From positions 1 through 64,000 of the forward strand of contig JACEFZ010028316.1 of NCBI GenBank assembly GCA_014155875.1: DNA of 64,000 nt, read 5' to 3'. The position numbers and the translations under genes are program-made. Source of the stretch: Cepaea nemoralis. Taxonomy: Eukaryota > Mollusca > Gastropoda > Stylommatophora > Helicidae. A model generated the notes under the pieces. That model did not search any database. It saw only the letters and a list, made by a program, of their open reading frames with translations, and had not been told where the DNA came from. Positions 1 to 11,339 of the stretch are shown here, piece after piece; the stretch's first letter is position 1, and each line of letters opens with the position of its first letter.

Positions 1-20
1 AGACCCTATACTTTTCCAAC

Positions 21-215
21 TATCTCAGTAACCAACTGAGGGAAAATGATGAGATTTAGTATATAACCTTATCATTATGTCCACCCAACAAAAATATTTT
101 TGTTCTGGAGATTTTACAGCAGATTTCAAAGTTAGTTTATATGCGGTATATAAATTACGACTTAGAGATTACGTCCATCATTTTAACAGTATTACAGCTT
201 CACAAAGACACGTCC
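21..215 (+). repeat. Dispersed repeat R1, left half (split copy)
   Basis: Starts with ATCTCAGTAACCAACTGAGG and closely matches 51785-51980. In this copy the unit stops here and its right half resumes near 1665, so about 1.45 kb has come between the halves. It has no coding potential and its class is unknown. Confidence 0.75.
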
Positions 216-354
216 CCGCATTTTTTAAAATTTTCACGTGATTTCCGTTTTGAAACAAACAGCGCGAAGATTCAGAGGTGTCTCCAAATGGGGGTTCTTT
301 CATGAAACGTGATTATATAAATAAACTAGCTGACAAGGCCCGGCTTCTGGCGGG

Positions 355-955
<601 letters not shown>

Positions 956-1345
956 CGCTATTAAATATTGATAAAAGTTACTGGAAAAAATGTGAGGACC
1001 ATGTGTTGAAAGAGGAAGAGGACTATTGGAGAAAGGATGAATTGAATTTTATGCAACCGAGAGCAATCATCAACCTACTGGAATCGTCCGACACAGATTA
1101 AGGTCTGAGCAGATCGCAGACCTTAATCTACGTACACACTTACTGGGATATTTTGCTCCAACTATTCAGACGAATTGCAGGCCCTAAACATTACAGCATC
1201 AGCATCAGCTGAAGAAACAAGAAGGAAATGAAAAATAAGGTAAGAAATATAGTCCTTCTACTTTCCTGTTAATTTACAAATTATTTACCCCGTGCCTCTG
1301 TAAATTCTCTGTCTTTACTAATATTACACATTGCACCCCTCTCGG
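956..1345. other. Non-repetitive spacer, nothing recognised
   Basis: I see no ORF, tRNA-like box or similarity to other parts of the window. It lies between the compound microsatellite and a SINE, inside the interval that separates the two halves of R1. Confidence 0.5.
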
Positions 1346-1592
1346 GATTCTCCGTGGTGAAGTGGTCAAGCCGTCTGACTCGGGCTCCGAAGGTTGTATG
1401 TTCGATTCCGGGCCGCGTCCTTCATTTCAAGAGTGCATTTTTTTCGGAGACTCCCGAGGGTCGTCGCTGGAGCTACGGAGTTCGTGCCTTGTGCGACGCT
1501 TTCCGCGCTACGGAAAGAAACTGAGCCATATGGGATAAAAACCCGGTGCAATGCAGCCGACCCTGTCGATTGTAAGCTACTTCTTTCATTGC
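1346..1592 (+). repeat. SINE-D copy, tRNA-derived
   Basis: The head reads like a tRNA: TCTCCGTGGTGAAGTGGTCA carries the A box, and TGTTCGATTCCGGGC about 35 bases on carries the B box, so it once had a pol III promoter. The body (TCGTCGCTGGAGCTACGGAG onward) is shared with 13497-13690 and 17699-17965. Confidence 0.85.
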
Positions 1593-1664
1593 ACCCACTC
1601 CCATACGAATCCGGATACGCCTTTGTGTGTCATCTGAATTTGCAGGTCCCCGTTACCGTAAACA

Positions 1665-1870
1665 TAACTTTTTTAGCGAGAAATCACTAGTTGTTCAGCA
1701 AAACATCAAAGGAATGTAGCCGCTTTCAATGATTTAAGTTGTTTTTGGACCTATCAAAGACACATTCCTTGGGTGGGGGTAAATATAAGACGGCTGGAAA
1801 AATTTCATAACGATGCAACAGACAGTTTTCAAAATAATTGATCGTGAATGAAGGCATTCAAATCGGAACA
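1665..1870 (+). repeat. Dispersed repeat R1, right half
   Basis: Matches 52060-52265 almost base for base, including a GGGTGGGGGTAAATATAAGA block. Together with 21-215 it makes up one R1 element. Confidence 0.8.
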
Positions 1871-1874
1871 TACT

Positions 1875-2400
1875 ATAGTCGCATTTCTATTCAATCCTCA
1901 GTTTCGTACTGCGTATAGAGGCATCTTCCGGCAAAAATACCTCACTGGATGAATAAAAGCATAACTAAGTGCAAAGGTCATTTTTAAAAACACCCACCAC
2001 GAGAAGCGAGACGAAGACGAAAGCCAGGAGATACCAGAACGAGAAAATTGAATTAACCCGGATCTCGATGAGAGATGCCAACCTAGAAATAATGAATGGA
2101 CACGGCCGAAGATCTTTTTTCCCCCGCTGCACCCTTTCTCTCAACAATGTAGCCTTGAAAGTCGCCAGTACTAACTGACCCACCAGGGGAAATCTTGTTT
2201 TTCTGCGTTTTTTATTACCTCCTCCTTGACCTTGGAATGCGGGAGGGTTTTTATCGTCTGCTTCAACGTATCTGAGACATATGAAGGTCAGGGCAGTCTG
2301 ACACCGAGGCGGGTGGAGGCGGGAAGGGTTGAGTTCCTGTAGGAGCTAAGATCACGGACAATGACAAAATAAACTTCAGGGAATGATTCTGGTAGAGAAC
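1875..2400. other. No gene recognised
   Basis: Short ORFs occur on both strands at 1965-2183, but they mirror each other and show no family signature. I found no match elsewhere in the window. Confidence 0.5.
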
Positions 2401-2646
2401 TGGCTTTTCAAAGATGGTCACAGGAGCAGAAGTAGAAATACGTTTTATTTGTTGTTTATGTATTTATTGTGTTTTTATTTTGGTTTTGGTTGTTTCAACG
2501 CTTAGTTTGCTGTTAGTTACTTGTCACTCTTAGAGTGCTTACTTTTAACAGCGGAAAGGTTTTGACTACAGCAGGATTTAGACTGTGGACAGTGACAGCA
2601 ACAAAAACAAACGAAAAAAGAGCACACATACACACACGCACGCGCG

Positions 2647-2678
<32 letters not shown>

Positions 2679-3590
2679 CAACTAGAAGTTATATTCTGTG
2701 AGATTGACTGAATGACTGCCACCTTGCCGCCTTGACAGACGATTGTTTGTAAAATGGAGTAATACCTCTTCATAAAGCAAAGCCTGGGCTGAATTTAGAG
2801 ACTATGTGTTGCCTATGCAGCATGATCTGTCTCGCGGTATACCTAATTTACTCCAGTGGAAAGGTAACACCAATACGTCTGGAACAAGACAAGCTGCAGA
2901 AGCTGCCGGATCAGCAAAGCAATGCTCTAACTGTCCACCTGTCTGAGCTTCGATCCTAGACCCGTTTCCCACCAAGGATTAGGGCCTGGTCTGCATTGCC
3001 ATGACATGACATGTAGTCTTTACTTTGAATTTCCTCGCACTAGGTTAAGGCTTGTACTCTACCATCTGTACTCCTCCGCCCGAAGCCGTTGGCACAATCT
3101 GGGATGTCGGGTTTGGTGAGCGCCGCCCAACATTCGGCACTAACAGAAAGCAGGTGTTCATGTCATATATTATATGACTGAGACCGGGTTAGCAAAGCTG
3201 GTCACATGAATAGGAACGGACATGTTTTGACTGTTGATATTTGTTGTTTATTTTTTTATTGCTCGGTTGTTTTAACTCTTTGTGGCCTATTGGTTATTTT
3301 TAATCCTTAGCGTGTTACTGGTTACCTTTAACCCTTATTGTGCTGTTGTAAAAGCGAAAAGATTTTAACTACAGTAGGAATTAGATCATCGACAATAACA
3401 GCAAAATTAAAGCAAAATAAACAAGCAATAGATTACTAGAGAGACAAGCTGTCTTTTCAAAGTTGGTCACACGAATAGAAGAAGAAGTGTTTTGACCGTT
3501 GAGATTTGTATTGTTTTTCTTTTGGTGTTTTGGTTGTATTAACCCTTATTTTTCTGTTATTGTTATTTTGTTTTTTTTTCAACCCATGAA
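2400..3590 (+). repeat. Three diverged copies of a ~200-bp local repeat, with a (CA)n tract
   Basis: Copies lie at about 2400-2620, 3190-3450 and 3455-3590. Each begins with a CAAAG.TGGTCACA block, runs through TTTGTTGTTTAT-like and GGTTGTTTTAAC-like text, and the first two end in a GATTTTAACTACAGTAGGA-like block. A (CA)n microsatellite fills 2622-2680. Nothing is recognised at 2780-3190. Confidence 0.65.
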
Positions 3591-3591
3591 T

Positions 3592-3838
3592 GCTGTTTGA
3601 CAGAACTGTGGCTTAGGGGCGGTGAAAGCGTTCTACAGTTCTCCGACACACCAATTTGTGGCTTTGGAATTAGCTGCAGAAGATTTGGAAGCAGACCGTC
3701 TTGTGATGATTTCGATGTTATGGGCGCCGGTCGTTCAGAAAGCAATGGTAACTTACTGAACTTAAAACTTGCCCAGAAAACCGCAGTCAAAAAATGTTGG
3801 AGTTGATTGCGAAGTCCTGTAAATGACATGCAATTAAA
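3592..3838 (+). repeat. SINE-A copy (family description here)
   Basis: SINE-A is the commonest element in the window, with about 20 copies on both strands. A full copy is about 240 bp. It has a tRNA-like head (CTCCGTGGCGAAGA as A box, GCGTTCGAAACACAGCTG as B box), a centre with GGTCGTTCAGAAAGCAATGG and CAAACTACTGAACGTAAAC, and a constant 3' end, ACGTCCTGTAAAGGATATGC. Copies with ACATCAACAGCAGCTGAAAG near the 3' end form a second subfamily. This copy has a worn head. Confidence 0.85.
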
Positions 3839-3882
3839 TGTAACCATTAAGACTCAGGAGTCCACCCTTAATCTTAATTTAG

Positions 3883-4085
3883 TTGCATGTCCTTCTCAGG
3901 ACGTAGTAGTCAACCCAAACATTTTGGCTGTTAGTGATTCATGGGCAAGTTTAACGTTCAGTAGTTTGCCATTGCTTTCTGAACGACCAGCACTAATACC
4001 TTTTTCGAAAAAACCAGCACCACTGTGTTTCGAACCCGGTATACGGGATTAAGAATAGCGTCCGTAAACCCTCCGCCATGGAGCG
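3883..4085 (-). repeat. SINE-A copy, inverted relative to its neighbour
   Basis: Reads as SINE-A on the minus strand, from the constant end near 3885 to a recognisable CCATGGAGC head near 4080. With 3592-3838 it forms a head-out inverted pair about 45 bp apart. Confidence 0.85.
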
Positions 4086-4089
4086 TGTC

Positions 4090-4275
4090 ATATAAATTGG
4101 TATCAGACAATTTTCTGGTAATTGTCTAGGAAGAAAAGGCGACGATGAAGGGAACTGACCACGTCAACCTGTTATGTGGTGGCCAAGAATGTGAGCAGGT
4201 CTAACACTTGACACCCCAGTGGCAGTATGAGTTATGGGACTGCCTTGACCTTTTACCTGCCACGCGTAGACGGTA
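4090..4275 (+). repeat. Repeat F copy
   Basis: Shares GAAGGGAACTG.CCA, AGGTCTAA.ACTT and ACACCCCAG blocks with 53050-53215. The class is unknown; it may be a degraded SINE body related to SINE-C. Confidence 0.5.
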
Positions 4276-4297
4276 CCACCCCAGAGCTATGCTTATA

Positions 4298-4612
4298 TGT
4301 ATGTTATTTCTTTTTTTCCTTTCGAATTTTGGGTCTCCGGTGAGGATCCTGAAATACTTTGGGTAGACTGGGTAAACTCGAAATTTTCCACAGGCAGCGC
4401 CGTTAGGCTACTATTTTTCGATATCCATGTGCCAAGGGATTTTTTACGTGCGCAACAATACACACGGGCGTCCGATCTCACTACCCAGAGACCAGGGGAA
4501 ATTTTGTTTCTAGAAGTCCACGTGAAAATATCTCAGCCCTCACTGGGGCTTTAACCCGGGACCTCTAGCACGCCAGGCGGACACCATACCTCGAGACCAC
4601 TCTGGCCTCTTC
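4298..4612 (-). repeat. SINE-G, tRNA-derived, with a widespread body motif
   Basis: On the minus strand the head has AGAGTGGTCTCGAGG (A box) and CCCGGGTTAAAGCCCC (B box). The body contains a form of the ACGTTAAAGATCCCTTGGCA block that I recall from dispersed repeats of several invertebrates. It is the only clear copy here. Confidence 0.7.
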
Positions 4613-4645
4613 CCCTCCCCCTCGTCACTTTCATTTCATCATTAC

Positions 4646-4646
4646 A

Positions 4647-4738
<92 letters not shown>

Positions 4739-4770
4739 CGCACGCGCGCCCGCCCGCACACTCACACGTT
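4646..4770. repeat. (TC)n-(CA)n compound microsatellite
   Basis: About 48 bp of TC is followed by about 30 bp of CA and then a GC-rich CACG/CCCG tail. The HTHTHT ORF over it is an artefact. Confidence 0.95.
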
Positions 4771-4774
4771 TCGT

Positions 4775-5580
4775 GGTGGGCATCAAGGCAATATATTGTT
4801 AATTACGCATTCCACACCCAAACGATAATGAAACCAGCTACCAGTTTGTCCGACTGCTTAATAAAACACAAAGCAACCGCATGTCCTATATGGCCCATCT
4901 TATTGGTTTTGGCTCGTCTCTATGCAAATATACCCGGCAAGTCCATGGTAATGAGCAGTATTTCGTGTGTAAAAACGATACCCCAGGTTAGACTACATTT
5001 CTGACACTCGGGAAATTATTGCAGCTTGCTCTTCGGCTCGGAAATTTGCCGGCTACCCTCACGGAAATAATCGAGCCGTTGTTTATTGCTAGCGGGGCGG
5101 GATTGCTTATTTGTTGTAATTAAAGTTTTCGATTATCTTTAATTTTGAATGTTGTTTTCTGTTCAACTTGGAAAAGAGATGGGTTGAGTTGAATTTAGAA
5201 CTGACATGACCACACTCGGGACAATCCACCTACACACTTCGTCTTTATCTTCAAGAGCCAGCGAAGTGTCCTAAATCTAATTCCCTTGGAGTACCGTGTA
5301 TCGGTCAGATCTCCTGGGCACTTCCTGCCGCACCATTTTCTTCTGGGCTGGAGAAGAGATGGGAACCACCGAAGAGATGTCTTTCCCCTGGAAATGCCAG
5401 ATACCGAGTGAACACAACATGTAATTTAGAAAGCTCAACTAAAGGAAAGAAAACATATAGATGCCTTGCCCCTGGAAACCCTAGAAACTGAATGAAGACA
5501 TGTAATTAGCAAGCTCGACTAAAGCAAAGACATACAGATAGACACGAACGTTTCGACACAAGTCTTTATCAACGGCTAAA
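4775..5580. other. No gene recognised
   Basis: Two short similar stretches (near 5385-5460 and 5460-5545, sharing CCCTGGAAA and AAGCTC.ACTAAAG) suggest a weak local duplication of about 75 bp. No ORF with a family signature is present. Confidence 0.45.
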
Positions 5581-5584
5581 AGAG

Positions 5585-5740
5585 CATGCAACTGAAATTG
5601 ACCTGGGCTACCATGTCAACCCAGTCCACGTTAGGTACCATGAGTTGTCTTGGGAAGTTAAGGCGACAAGCGTGAAACTGACCACATCACCAGTTAGTGC
5701 CGAATGGTCTGTACAAATATGGTGCTACCAACATATGTCC
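5585..5740 (+). repeat. SINE-C body (family description here)
   Basis: SINE-C copies share a GACCTGGG-like block, a TGG.ACC block, GGAA.TAAAGGCGAC, and a 3' part with CACTCGGTGG or variants ending in TGGTCTAT. Better-preserved copies (58195, 59325, 60900 reversed) have a head like GGCATAGTGGCTAG with a GATTGAATCC-type B box. This copy lacks a clear head. Confidence 0.6.
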
Positions 5741-5790
5741 AATATCTTTCAGAGCGTATGAAAATGGTTTTTTACCTTACGTTGTATATA

Positions 5791-6160
5791 TCGTCACAGA
5801 CGTTTTGTAAATGATCAATCGCCAGAGACGTTTTGTATATGATCAATCGTCAGAGACGTTTTGTATATGTTCGATCGTCAGAGACGTTTTACATATCGTC
5901 AGTCGTCAGGTATGTTTTATATATGATCAATCGTCAGAGACGTTTTGTATATGTTCGTTCGTCAGAGACGTTTTACATATGTTCGTTCGTCAGAGACGTT
6001 TTATATATGATCAATCCGCAGAGACGTTTTGTATATGTTCGATCGTCAGAGACGTTTTGTATAATGTCCGATCGCCAGAGACGTTTTTTATATGACCGAT
6101 CATCAGAGACGTTTTATATATGACTGATCGTCAGAAACGTTTCATATATTACTATCGTGA
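5791..6160 (+). repeat. 28-bp minisatellite, about 13 units
   Basis: Units begin at 5792, 5820, 5848, 5876, 5904, 5932, 5960, 5988 and so on, at an exact 28-bp spacing, with core CGTCAGAGACGTTTTGTATA. Because 28 is not a multiple of 3, the peptide changes frame at each unit, so coding is unlikely. Units vary mostly at TGATCAAT versus TGTTCGAT. Confidence 0.95.
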
Positions 6161-6164
6161 GAGC

Positions 6165-6595
6165 CTCGTGATATCGTGAATATAAAATTCCCTGCTCAGC
6201 GATGAATTGAACAAGAACCATCATCATCATCAAGCAAAGCCGTCTCAGTGTTAAAGGTTGGCGATATTTGATATCCAGATTTTGCTGTCCTGATCCATGT
6301 CGTACAATTTGCTAGGAAATATCCTGATCATATCCTGGTGTTATTTCTCCATCTATATTTTTGACGCCCTCTGACTCTTATGCCCTTAACATTTCCCTTA
6401 ATTATGTTTTCGGTACATTGTTATATCGTTTGTTGTTACCAAAGGACCTTGTGCTCATTTCATTAATTTCAACAGCTCCCTATTTACATGGGAGATGTTC
6501 TAGATTCTAGAACATCTCCCCAGTCTTCCTTCCGAAGACACATTTGAAAAGCCGCATTTTAACAATGCTCCATCAATCAATCAGATGCCGTTTCC
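6165..6595. other. No gene recognised; short palindrome
   Basis: A perfect inverted repeat, GGGAGATGTTCTAGA/TCTAGAACATCTCCC, lies at about 6490-6520. A CATCATCATCATC stretch at 6220 resembles the 3' microsatellite ends of LINE copies in this window, but no LINE body follows it here. Confidence 0.5.
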
Positions 6596-6598
6596 ACA

Positions 6599-7110
6599 AT
6601 GAAGGTTGGCTGCAATGCATTTCTAATTCTGTCTGTCTCTCATGTTGATTTTACCTTCTGTCAGACTGCTGTTCGCCCATCTGTTGATGTTATCTTTCCA
6701 CTTGTATCCTTGTCTACCTCTTGCTCGCTTGCTTTCAACTTTACCCCACCAGTGTGCCTTTTTGTAAGAGTGTTATGTCTTTTAATGTGGTCGAAATATT
6801 TCATTAGCCTCTTTTTTATTTCTTTCAACAACTCTCTTTTTATTCCAGTTTTTCTAGAATCTTTGTGTTTGGTTGTTTTTGTTTCCATGAAAAGCGACAT
6901 ATTCCTCTGTATATCCACATCTACAGGGCCTCTATTCGAATTTCTAATTGTGCTCCATATTTGTAGCAAAAATCCAAGTGGCCGCACAGTAGTCTTGAAA
7001 ACACAAAGATTTCGATGAACCTCAAAGTGGAGATAATCCAACGGGCCATCCACCATTCCTACCATGGTAGATTCAATTAGAGCAGGGGAGAGAAGCATGG
7101 GATCATACAA
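6599..7110 (-). mobile_element. LINE reverse-transcriptase C-terminal relic
   Basis: The minus-strand 149-codon frame contains ELLKEIKKRLMKYFDHIKRH, the familiar region after the RT thumb (usual form: IRRRQLKYFGHIKRH). No catalytic YADD segment is present, so this is a 5'-truncated, decayed copy. The plus-strand ORF of similar length is its shadow. Confidence 0.6.
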
Positions 7111-7349
7111 TGGTCAAGCGGCCGAACAATCTGTCATCATGCACGCGATTGGCACAGACTGACCTCCCAGAGAGCATTTGCATGAGTGAGGGAAGATGGG
7201 CTCGGATCTGGCCCAATGCTAATGCGCAACCATGGATATCATCGTTAAGAAAAATCAGTATCTGGTATGGTAAGCCATTCTTCATTTGAAGTTCTCGGAG
7301 GGTGGCCTTCATTGCGTGCTTGTTATCTCGGGTGGGAGGGAGGGAGGGG

Positions 7350-7483
<134 letters not shown>

Positions 7484-7574
7484 TCGTCGGGTTCTTGTGG
7501 TGGCCTCATAAATAAAATTTTAAAAAAACATTCTATACCAAACATCCCAAGGAGACAAAGGTAAACAAACAAAA

Positions 7575-7811
7575 AGTTAGTTGCATATCCTTTACAGGAC
7601 GTAGCAGTCAATCCTAGCATGTTTTGGCTGTTTGTGATTCCTGGGAAGGGTTACGTTCAGTAGTTTACCATTGCTTTCTGAACGACCAGCAACCATACCA
7701 TTTCATAAAAATAAACGCAAGGTGGTCTGCTGCCAAATTGTCCTCAGCTTGTGTTTCGGACGCGGTTACGAACTGCGTCCGTGACCTCTTAGCCGCGGAG
7801 CCGGGAAGATA
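7575..7811 (-). repeat. SINE-A copy, near full length
   Basis: The minus strand reads from a head with GCGGCTAAGAGGTCACGGA to the constant end at about 7580. Its head end abuts the (TATAC)n array that begins at 7815. Confidence 0.9.
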
Positions 7812-7814
7812 ATT

Positions 7815-7884
7815 ATATACTATACTATACTATACTATACTATACTATACTATACTATACTATACTATACTATACTATACTATA
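7815..7884. repeat. (TATAC)n pentanucleotide array
   Basis: About 14 uninterrupted TATAC units lie directly between the head of a SINE-A and a 30-bp minisatellite. Confidence 0.97.
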
Positions 7885-7887
7885 TGA

Positions 7888-8395
7888 CGACAGTACTTTT
7901 ACTGTCTTTACTCCTTCAGTCCTGGGCAGTTGTCTTTACTGCTCCAGTCCTAGACAGATGCCGGATCCGTGGCGAAGAACGTTACGGACGCAGTTCGTAA
8001 TCCCGCATAAAGCGTTCGAAATATAGCTGCGGGCGATCTGGCAGCAGACCGCCTTGCGTTGGGTTTTGGTTTATAAAATGGCATGGGTGCCGGTCGTTCA
8101 GAAAGCAATGACAAACTACTGAACATAAACTTGCCAAGAGATCACAAACAGCCAAAATTGCTGGTGTTGACTGCGACGTCCTGTAAAGGATATGCAACTA
8201 ACTAACCTAGACATATGTCTCTACTCCTCCAATCCCAGACAGATGTCTTTACTCCTCAAATCCCAGATAAATGTCTTTACTCTTTCAGTCCAGTCAAGAT
8301 AGATTTCCTTACTTCTCCAGCCCAGACATATGTCTTTACTCCTCCAGTCCAGATAGATGAGTTTACTCCGTCAGGCCCAGAAAGATGACTTTAAT
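7888..8395 (+). repeat. ~30-bp minisatellite interrupted by a SINE
   Basis: Degenerate units of the form ATGTCTTTACTCCTCCAGTC plus about 10 more bases occur at 7888-7967 and again at 8206-8395. A SINE-A fills the gap, so the array existed before the insertion. Confidence 0.85.
7968..8205 (+). repeat. SINE-A inserted in the minisatellite
   Basis: One of the best-preserved copies, with a head GGATCCGTGGCGAAGA and an intact 3' end. It is flanked by CCTAGACAGATG on the left and CCTAGACATATG on the right, which may be a target-site duplication or simply two array units. Confidence 0.9.
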
Positions 8396-8479
8396 AAGTC
8401 AGTTATTTATTTTAAATCAGTCGGGATTGTTGCTACTTTTAAAGTTTCTGATCTAATTGCTACTTTAAATTTATGTATT

Positions 8480-8600
8480 CTAGTTTAGTTGGAATATTTC
8501 CAAGAAGTCGGAGCGGAATCACCTGATGGCAAGGACACTGGCAATAGGGAACTCAAATCCACACCCACAAAATCAGTCCAGTGCACTAGAAAGGGGGAAA
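8480..8600 (+). repeat. SINE-B 3' fragment
   Basis: Carries AAGTCGGAGCGG, CACTGGCAATAGGGAA and CAGTCCAGTGCACTAGAA, the conserved 3' part of SINE-B (family described at 20006). An A-rich (CAAA)n stretch follows at 8610-8645. Confidence 0.8.
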
Positions 8601-8649
8601 AAGGCAACAACAAAAAACAAACAAACAAACAAACAAACAAAACACCGAC

Positions 8650-9180
8650 AGACATCCGAAAAGGTTCGTTCTTTATAACATTTCAATATTTTTCTTTTAA
8701 TAAGAGTGACTTATTGCAAAGGATAAAATACTAATACATGCATTTAATCTTCCACAATAGACATTTCAAATATACTATATCAACTTTAACTAGATTCACA
8801 TCGGTCACAAATATGCAGAAAACTATCCACAATTAATTGCTCTTCCGCCCGCCAATTATCTCTACCAAGAACTGACCGCTGTCCAGTCACAGTGCCCACA
8901 CCCCGGGCAGTGGCAGTTATTCTGGGCACCGCTGCTTGCATCGCCCAAAGGTAGAACAGTTACTGCTCTCGGGGCGAGTACTTCTCCAGGAATTTGCACT
9001 CGTTCTGCGCTTGTAGCCTCTGGTTTAAGATGTTGCCATAGCAACCGACTTGTAGATTTGCACAAATAAGCTCTAAGGAGATTAGAGTAATGCCGACCTG
9101 GGGGTTGCAATTAAAAGCTAGAGATTTAACCTGGATTGGCTGTCGCGTGTGTCTTAATTAAGAGCGGGTATAACTTATAT
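8650..9180. other. No gene recognised
   Basis: The segment 8862-9110 is more GC-rich, with a minus-strand ORF of 82 codons rich in Cys, His and Gly. It shows no regular finger spacing and I do not assign it. Confidence 0.45.
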
Positions 9181-9182
9181 AC

Positions 9183-9340
9183 ATACACCTATTTGGGGAG
9201 CAATGTGGACAAGTATAGGGGATCAGATTCAGATATTAAAATAAGAATACAAAGGACAATAGAGGCTTTCACGGTACTAGGAAATTTGTGGAAGGCACAA
9301 AATTTAGCACCAAAACAGAATATTTAACTCCACAAAAAGA
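9183..9340 (+). mobile_element. LINE reverse-transcriptase relic
   Basis: The plus frame reads YLGSNVDKYRGSDSDIKIRI then AFTVLGNLWKAQNLAP. It matches the post-palm part of molluscan LINE RTs, in which YLGS is followed by a DIKIRI segment. The frame stops after about 60 codons. Confidence 0.75.
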
Positions 9341-9499
9341 AAACCCTAACCTGCACAGTTCGCGGCGACTGCATTGGCCAGGCGGCCTTAATTCTTCAGG
9401 CTAAAGACCCCTTCCCCTGCCCTACACTGCAAGGCAGTAAATTACAGTTAAATCGGTACTACCGAATAGGTCAGAAACACGGAGAACCAATTCTCCTTT

Positions 9500-9685
9500 G
9501 TTTGGGCTTCATATGGAGATTCTTGTGGACTTTGTTATTCCATCTGTTCAACGTTTATATAGTCGACCGCTTTTTCTGGTTCCATTTGTTCTGTACATCA
9601 TTGCTTGTTGTGGTATACTGTCAGTTGGTAGCTTAGTTACGCGACCGAACCATTTCACTTGCTGCTTTCTAATTAAATCTAGCTA
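9500..9685 (-). mobile_element. LINE reverse-transcriptase C-terminal relic
   Basis: The minus strand gives W-FG-V-rich text followed by a GRxxKRWxDGITKSTR-like stretch after minor frame repair by eye, a typical end of a LINE ORF2. It lies 160 bp from another RT relic in the opposite orientation. Confidence 0.6.
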
Positions 9686-9734
9686 GAGAAAATGAAATTT
9701 GTTTGTTTTGTTTTTTTTTCCTACTTACCTCAGA

Positions 9735-10045
9735 ATCCCAGGCTGTGATACTGTATATGAGATAAGTTTTTTTTCAAATTTTCATTTTCTCTTCATTGTT
9801 CTCATTTGTTTAATCTTTTCATTCCCCACATACCGTTCTTGTGCCTTAATGTAGTCAATGGGGCGTCTTCTCCTTGATTATATGTTGTTTAGTGCATGTA
9901 TTTATTTGCCGATGAAGGCTAGTCGCCGCAACATCTCTGTTGCTTCCAAGTCCTTTTTCTTACTGTGTTTTCTTTTGTTATTTTATATTATTTACATTTC
10001 TACATCTTTACCGCATTTCTACTAATTTTATGCATGCTTCTCTAA
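9735..10045 (+). repeat. Penelope-like 3' relic, copy 1
   Basis: Co-linear with 18090-18355: shared CTTAATGTAGTCA, ATATGTTGT, GATGAAGGCTAGTCGCCGCA and a tail with CTTTACCGCA. The GATGAAGGC...GCC block resembles the hammerhead core of Penelope-like elements; see findings. The reverse-transcriptase/GIY-YIG part is absent. Confidence 0.5.
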
Positions 10046-10292
10046 AGAACGGAACAATATTTGCAAATTTATTTATGAGCTGTCTTTTTACATATCTTGA
10101 TTGTCCGCCCTTGACCTCATTCAGTGATGCTTTCTTCAATTGCAGTTTGTGCATACTTCTTTGGTGCCTTCTCTTACCATGCTATTCTCCCCATTTGTCT
10201 ATACAATCACATATAGAAAGCTCCACATTTACTCTCACATTGTTTATTCGAGGCATATGTCCCGCACCATTCAATCATAATTAATTAGAGGA

Positions 10293-10577
10293 GTCGTTAT
10301 TTACGGCGCGCTGCGAATAATACTGAATGTTATTCACAGCTGCGAAATTTAAGTGTGGCTCCCATTGAACATGTAAATCATTTTTAATATATATTTTATA
10401 CACTTAGTTCTGTAAGTAGTTCCTAACCCTAACCCTAACCCAAAACTTGAAAAGAACGCTCTTTTTTCTATCGCGATTTCGAACATTTTCAACGGTAGTA
10501 AACGTCACGTGATCAGCCGCGACTGTGAATAACACGTAGCTATGGGAGGCGTTATTCCAGCGCGCTGCGTATAATAA
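10293..10577. mobile_element. Foldback/MITE-like element with telomere-type repeats
   Basis: GTTATTCACAGCTGCG at 10329-10344 is inverted as CGCGACTGTGAATAAC at 10518-10533. Outside these, two related direct motifs with GCGCGCTGCG lie at 10295-10322 and 10550-10577. The centre holds three CCCTAA units (10420-10442) and ACGTCACGTGA. There is no transposase ORF. Confidence 0.65.
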
Positions 10578-10856
10578 CTTCGATTAATTCATTTGTTCCG
10601 GAGCAATTTCTTGCCATGGGTTTGTGATCTGATAGGGCCACCCTATTGTGTAAGCCTGGAAGCACGGAGGAATAGGTGACTAAGTATTTTCTCACTCTCG
10701 CAGGTGACGAGTCTAGGTATTGAACCCGCCTCCCACCGTGCTCATGGACATTATCCGCGCAGTTCCCTGTCGACATCGCTTGCGTGCCCACTCACCGTAC
10801 GACAGTGTAAAGTCAATGTAACAATTGAGTACGCTTAATTTACATTTGTAATTACC

Positions 10857-11096
10857 GGCGCTCTGGCGAAGAGGTAACAAACGCAACTCGCAATCCCGCA
10901 TACCGCGTTCGAACTACAGCTGCCGGCAATTTAGCAGCAGACCGCCTTGCGTCGGTTTTCATACAATGGTATGTTCGTTGGTGGCCCAGACAGCAATGAC
11001 AAACTACTGAACGTAAACTTTGCCTAGTAAATCACAAACAGACAACAAATGTTGGGGTCGACTGCCACGTCCCGTAAAGAACATGTAGTAAACTTA
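10857..11096 (+). repeat. SINE-A copy, full length
   Basis: The head CGCTCTGGCGAAGAGGTAAC and B box GCGTTCGAACTACAGCTG are clear, and the end is CACGTCCCGTAAAGAACATG. It lies 280 bp downstream of the foldback element. Confidence 0.9.
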
Positions 11097-11339
11097 ATTT
11101 AGCTTTTTAGATGCGAGAAGTCAACCTGGTCGAGAGGTTTTAGGTGCTTGTGCTTCAACTTCCTTGCCCTGATGTCGGGGTAGCGGGTTCATATCGGTCA
11201 CATACCACTTTTGAGACTGTCAATTGTCATTATTATTTCGTGGGGTCCACTAATAGAATTTGACAATAAGAGAAAACGTCAAATTTGCGCCGAACGTGAA
11301 AACTCCCTCACACTCTTTACAGTTGATACTGTATACGTC

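Noticed and set aside
1346..1420. tRNA-like sequences as functional tRNA genes
   Set aside because: A and B boxes are present, but stems do not pair well and the same sequence continues into SINE bodies at several loci.
5811..6123. Repeat array as a possible CRISPR
   Set aside because: Units are directly adjacent at 28 bp with no unique spacers, and the genome is eukaryotic. It is a minisatellite.
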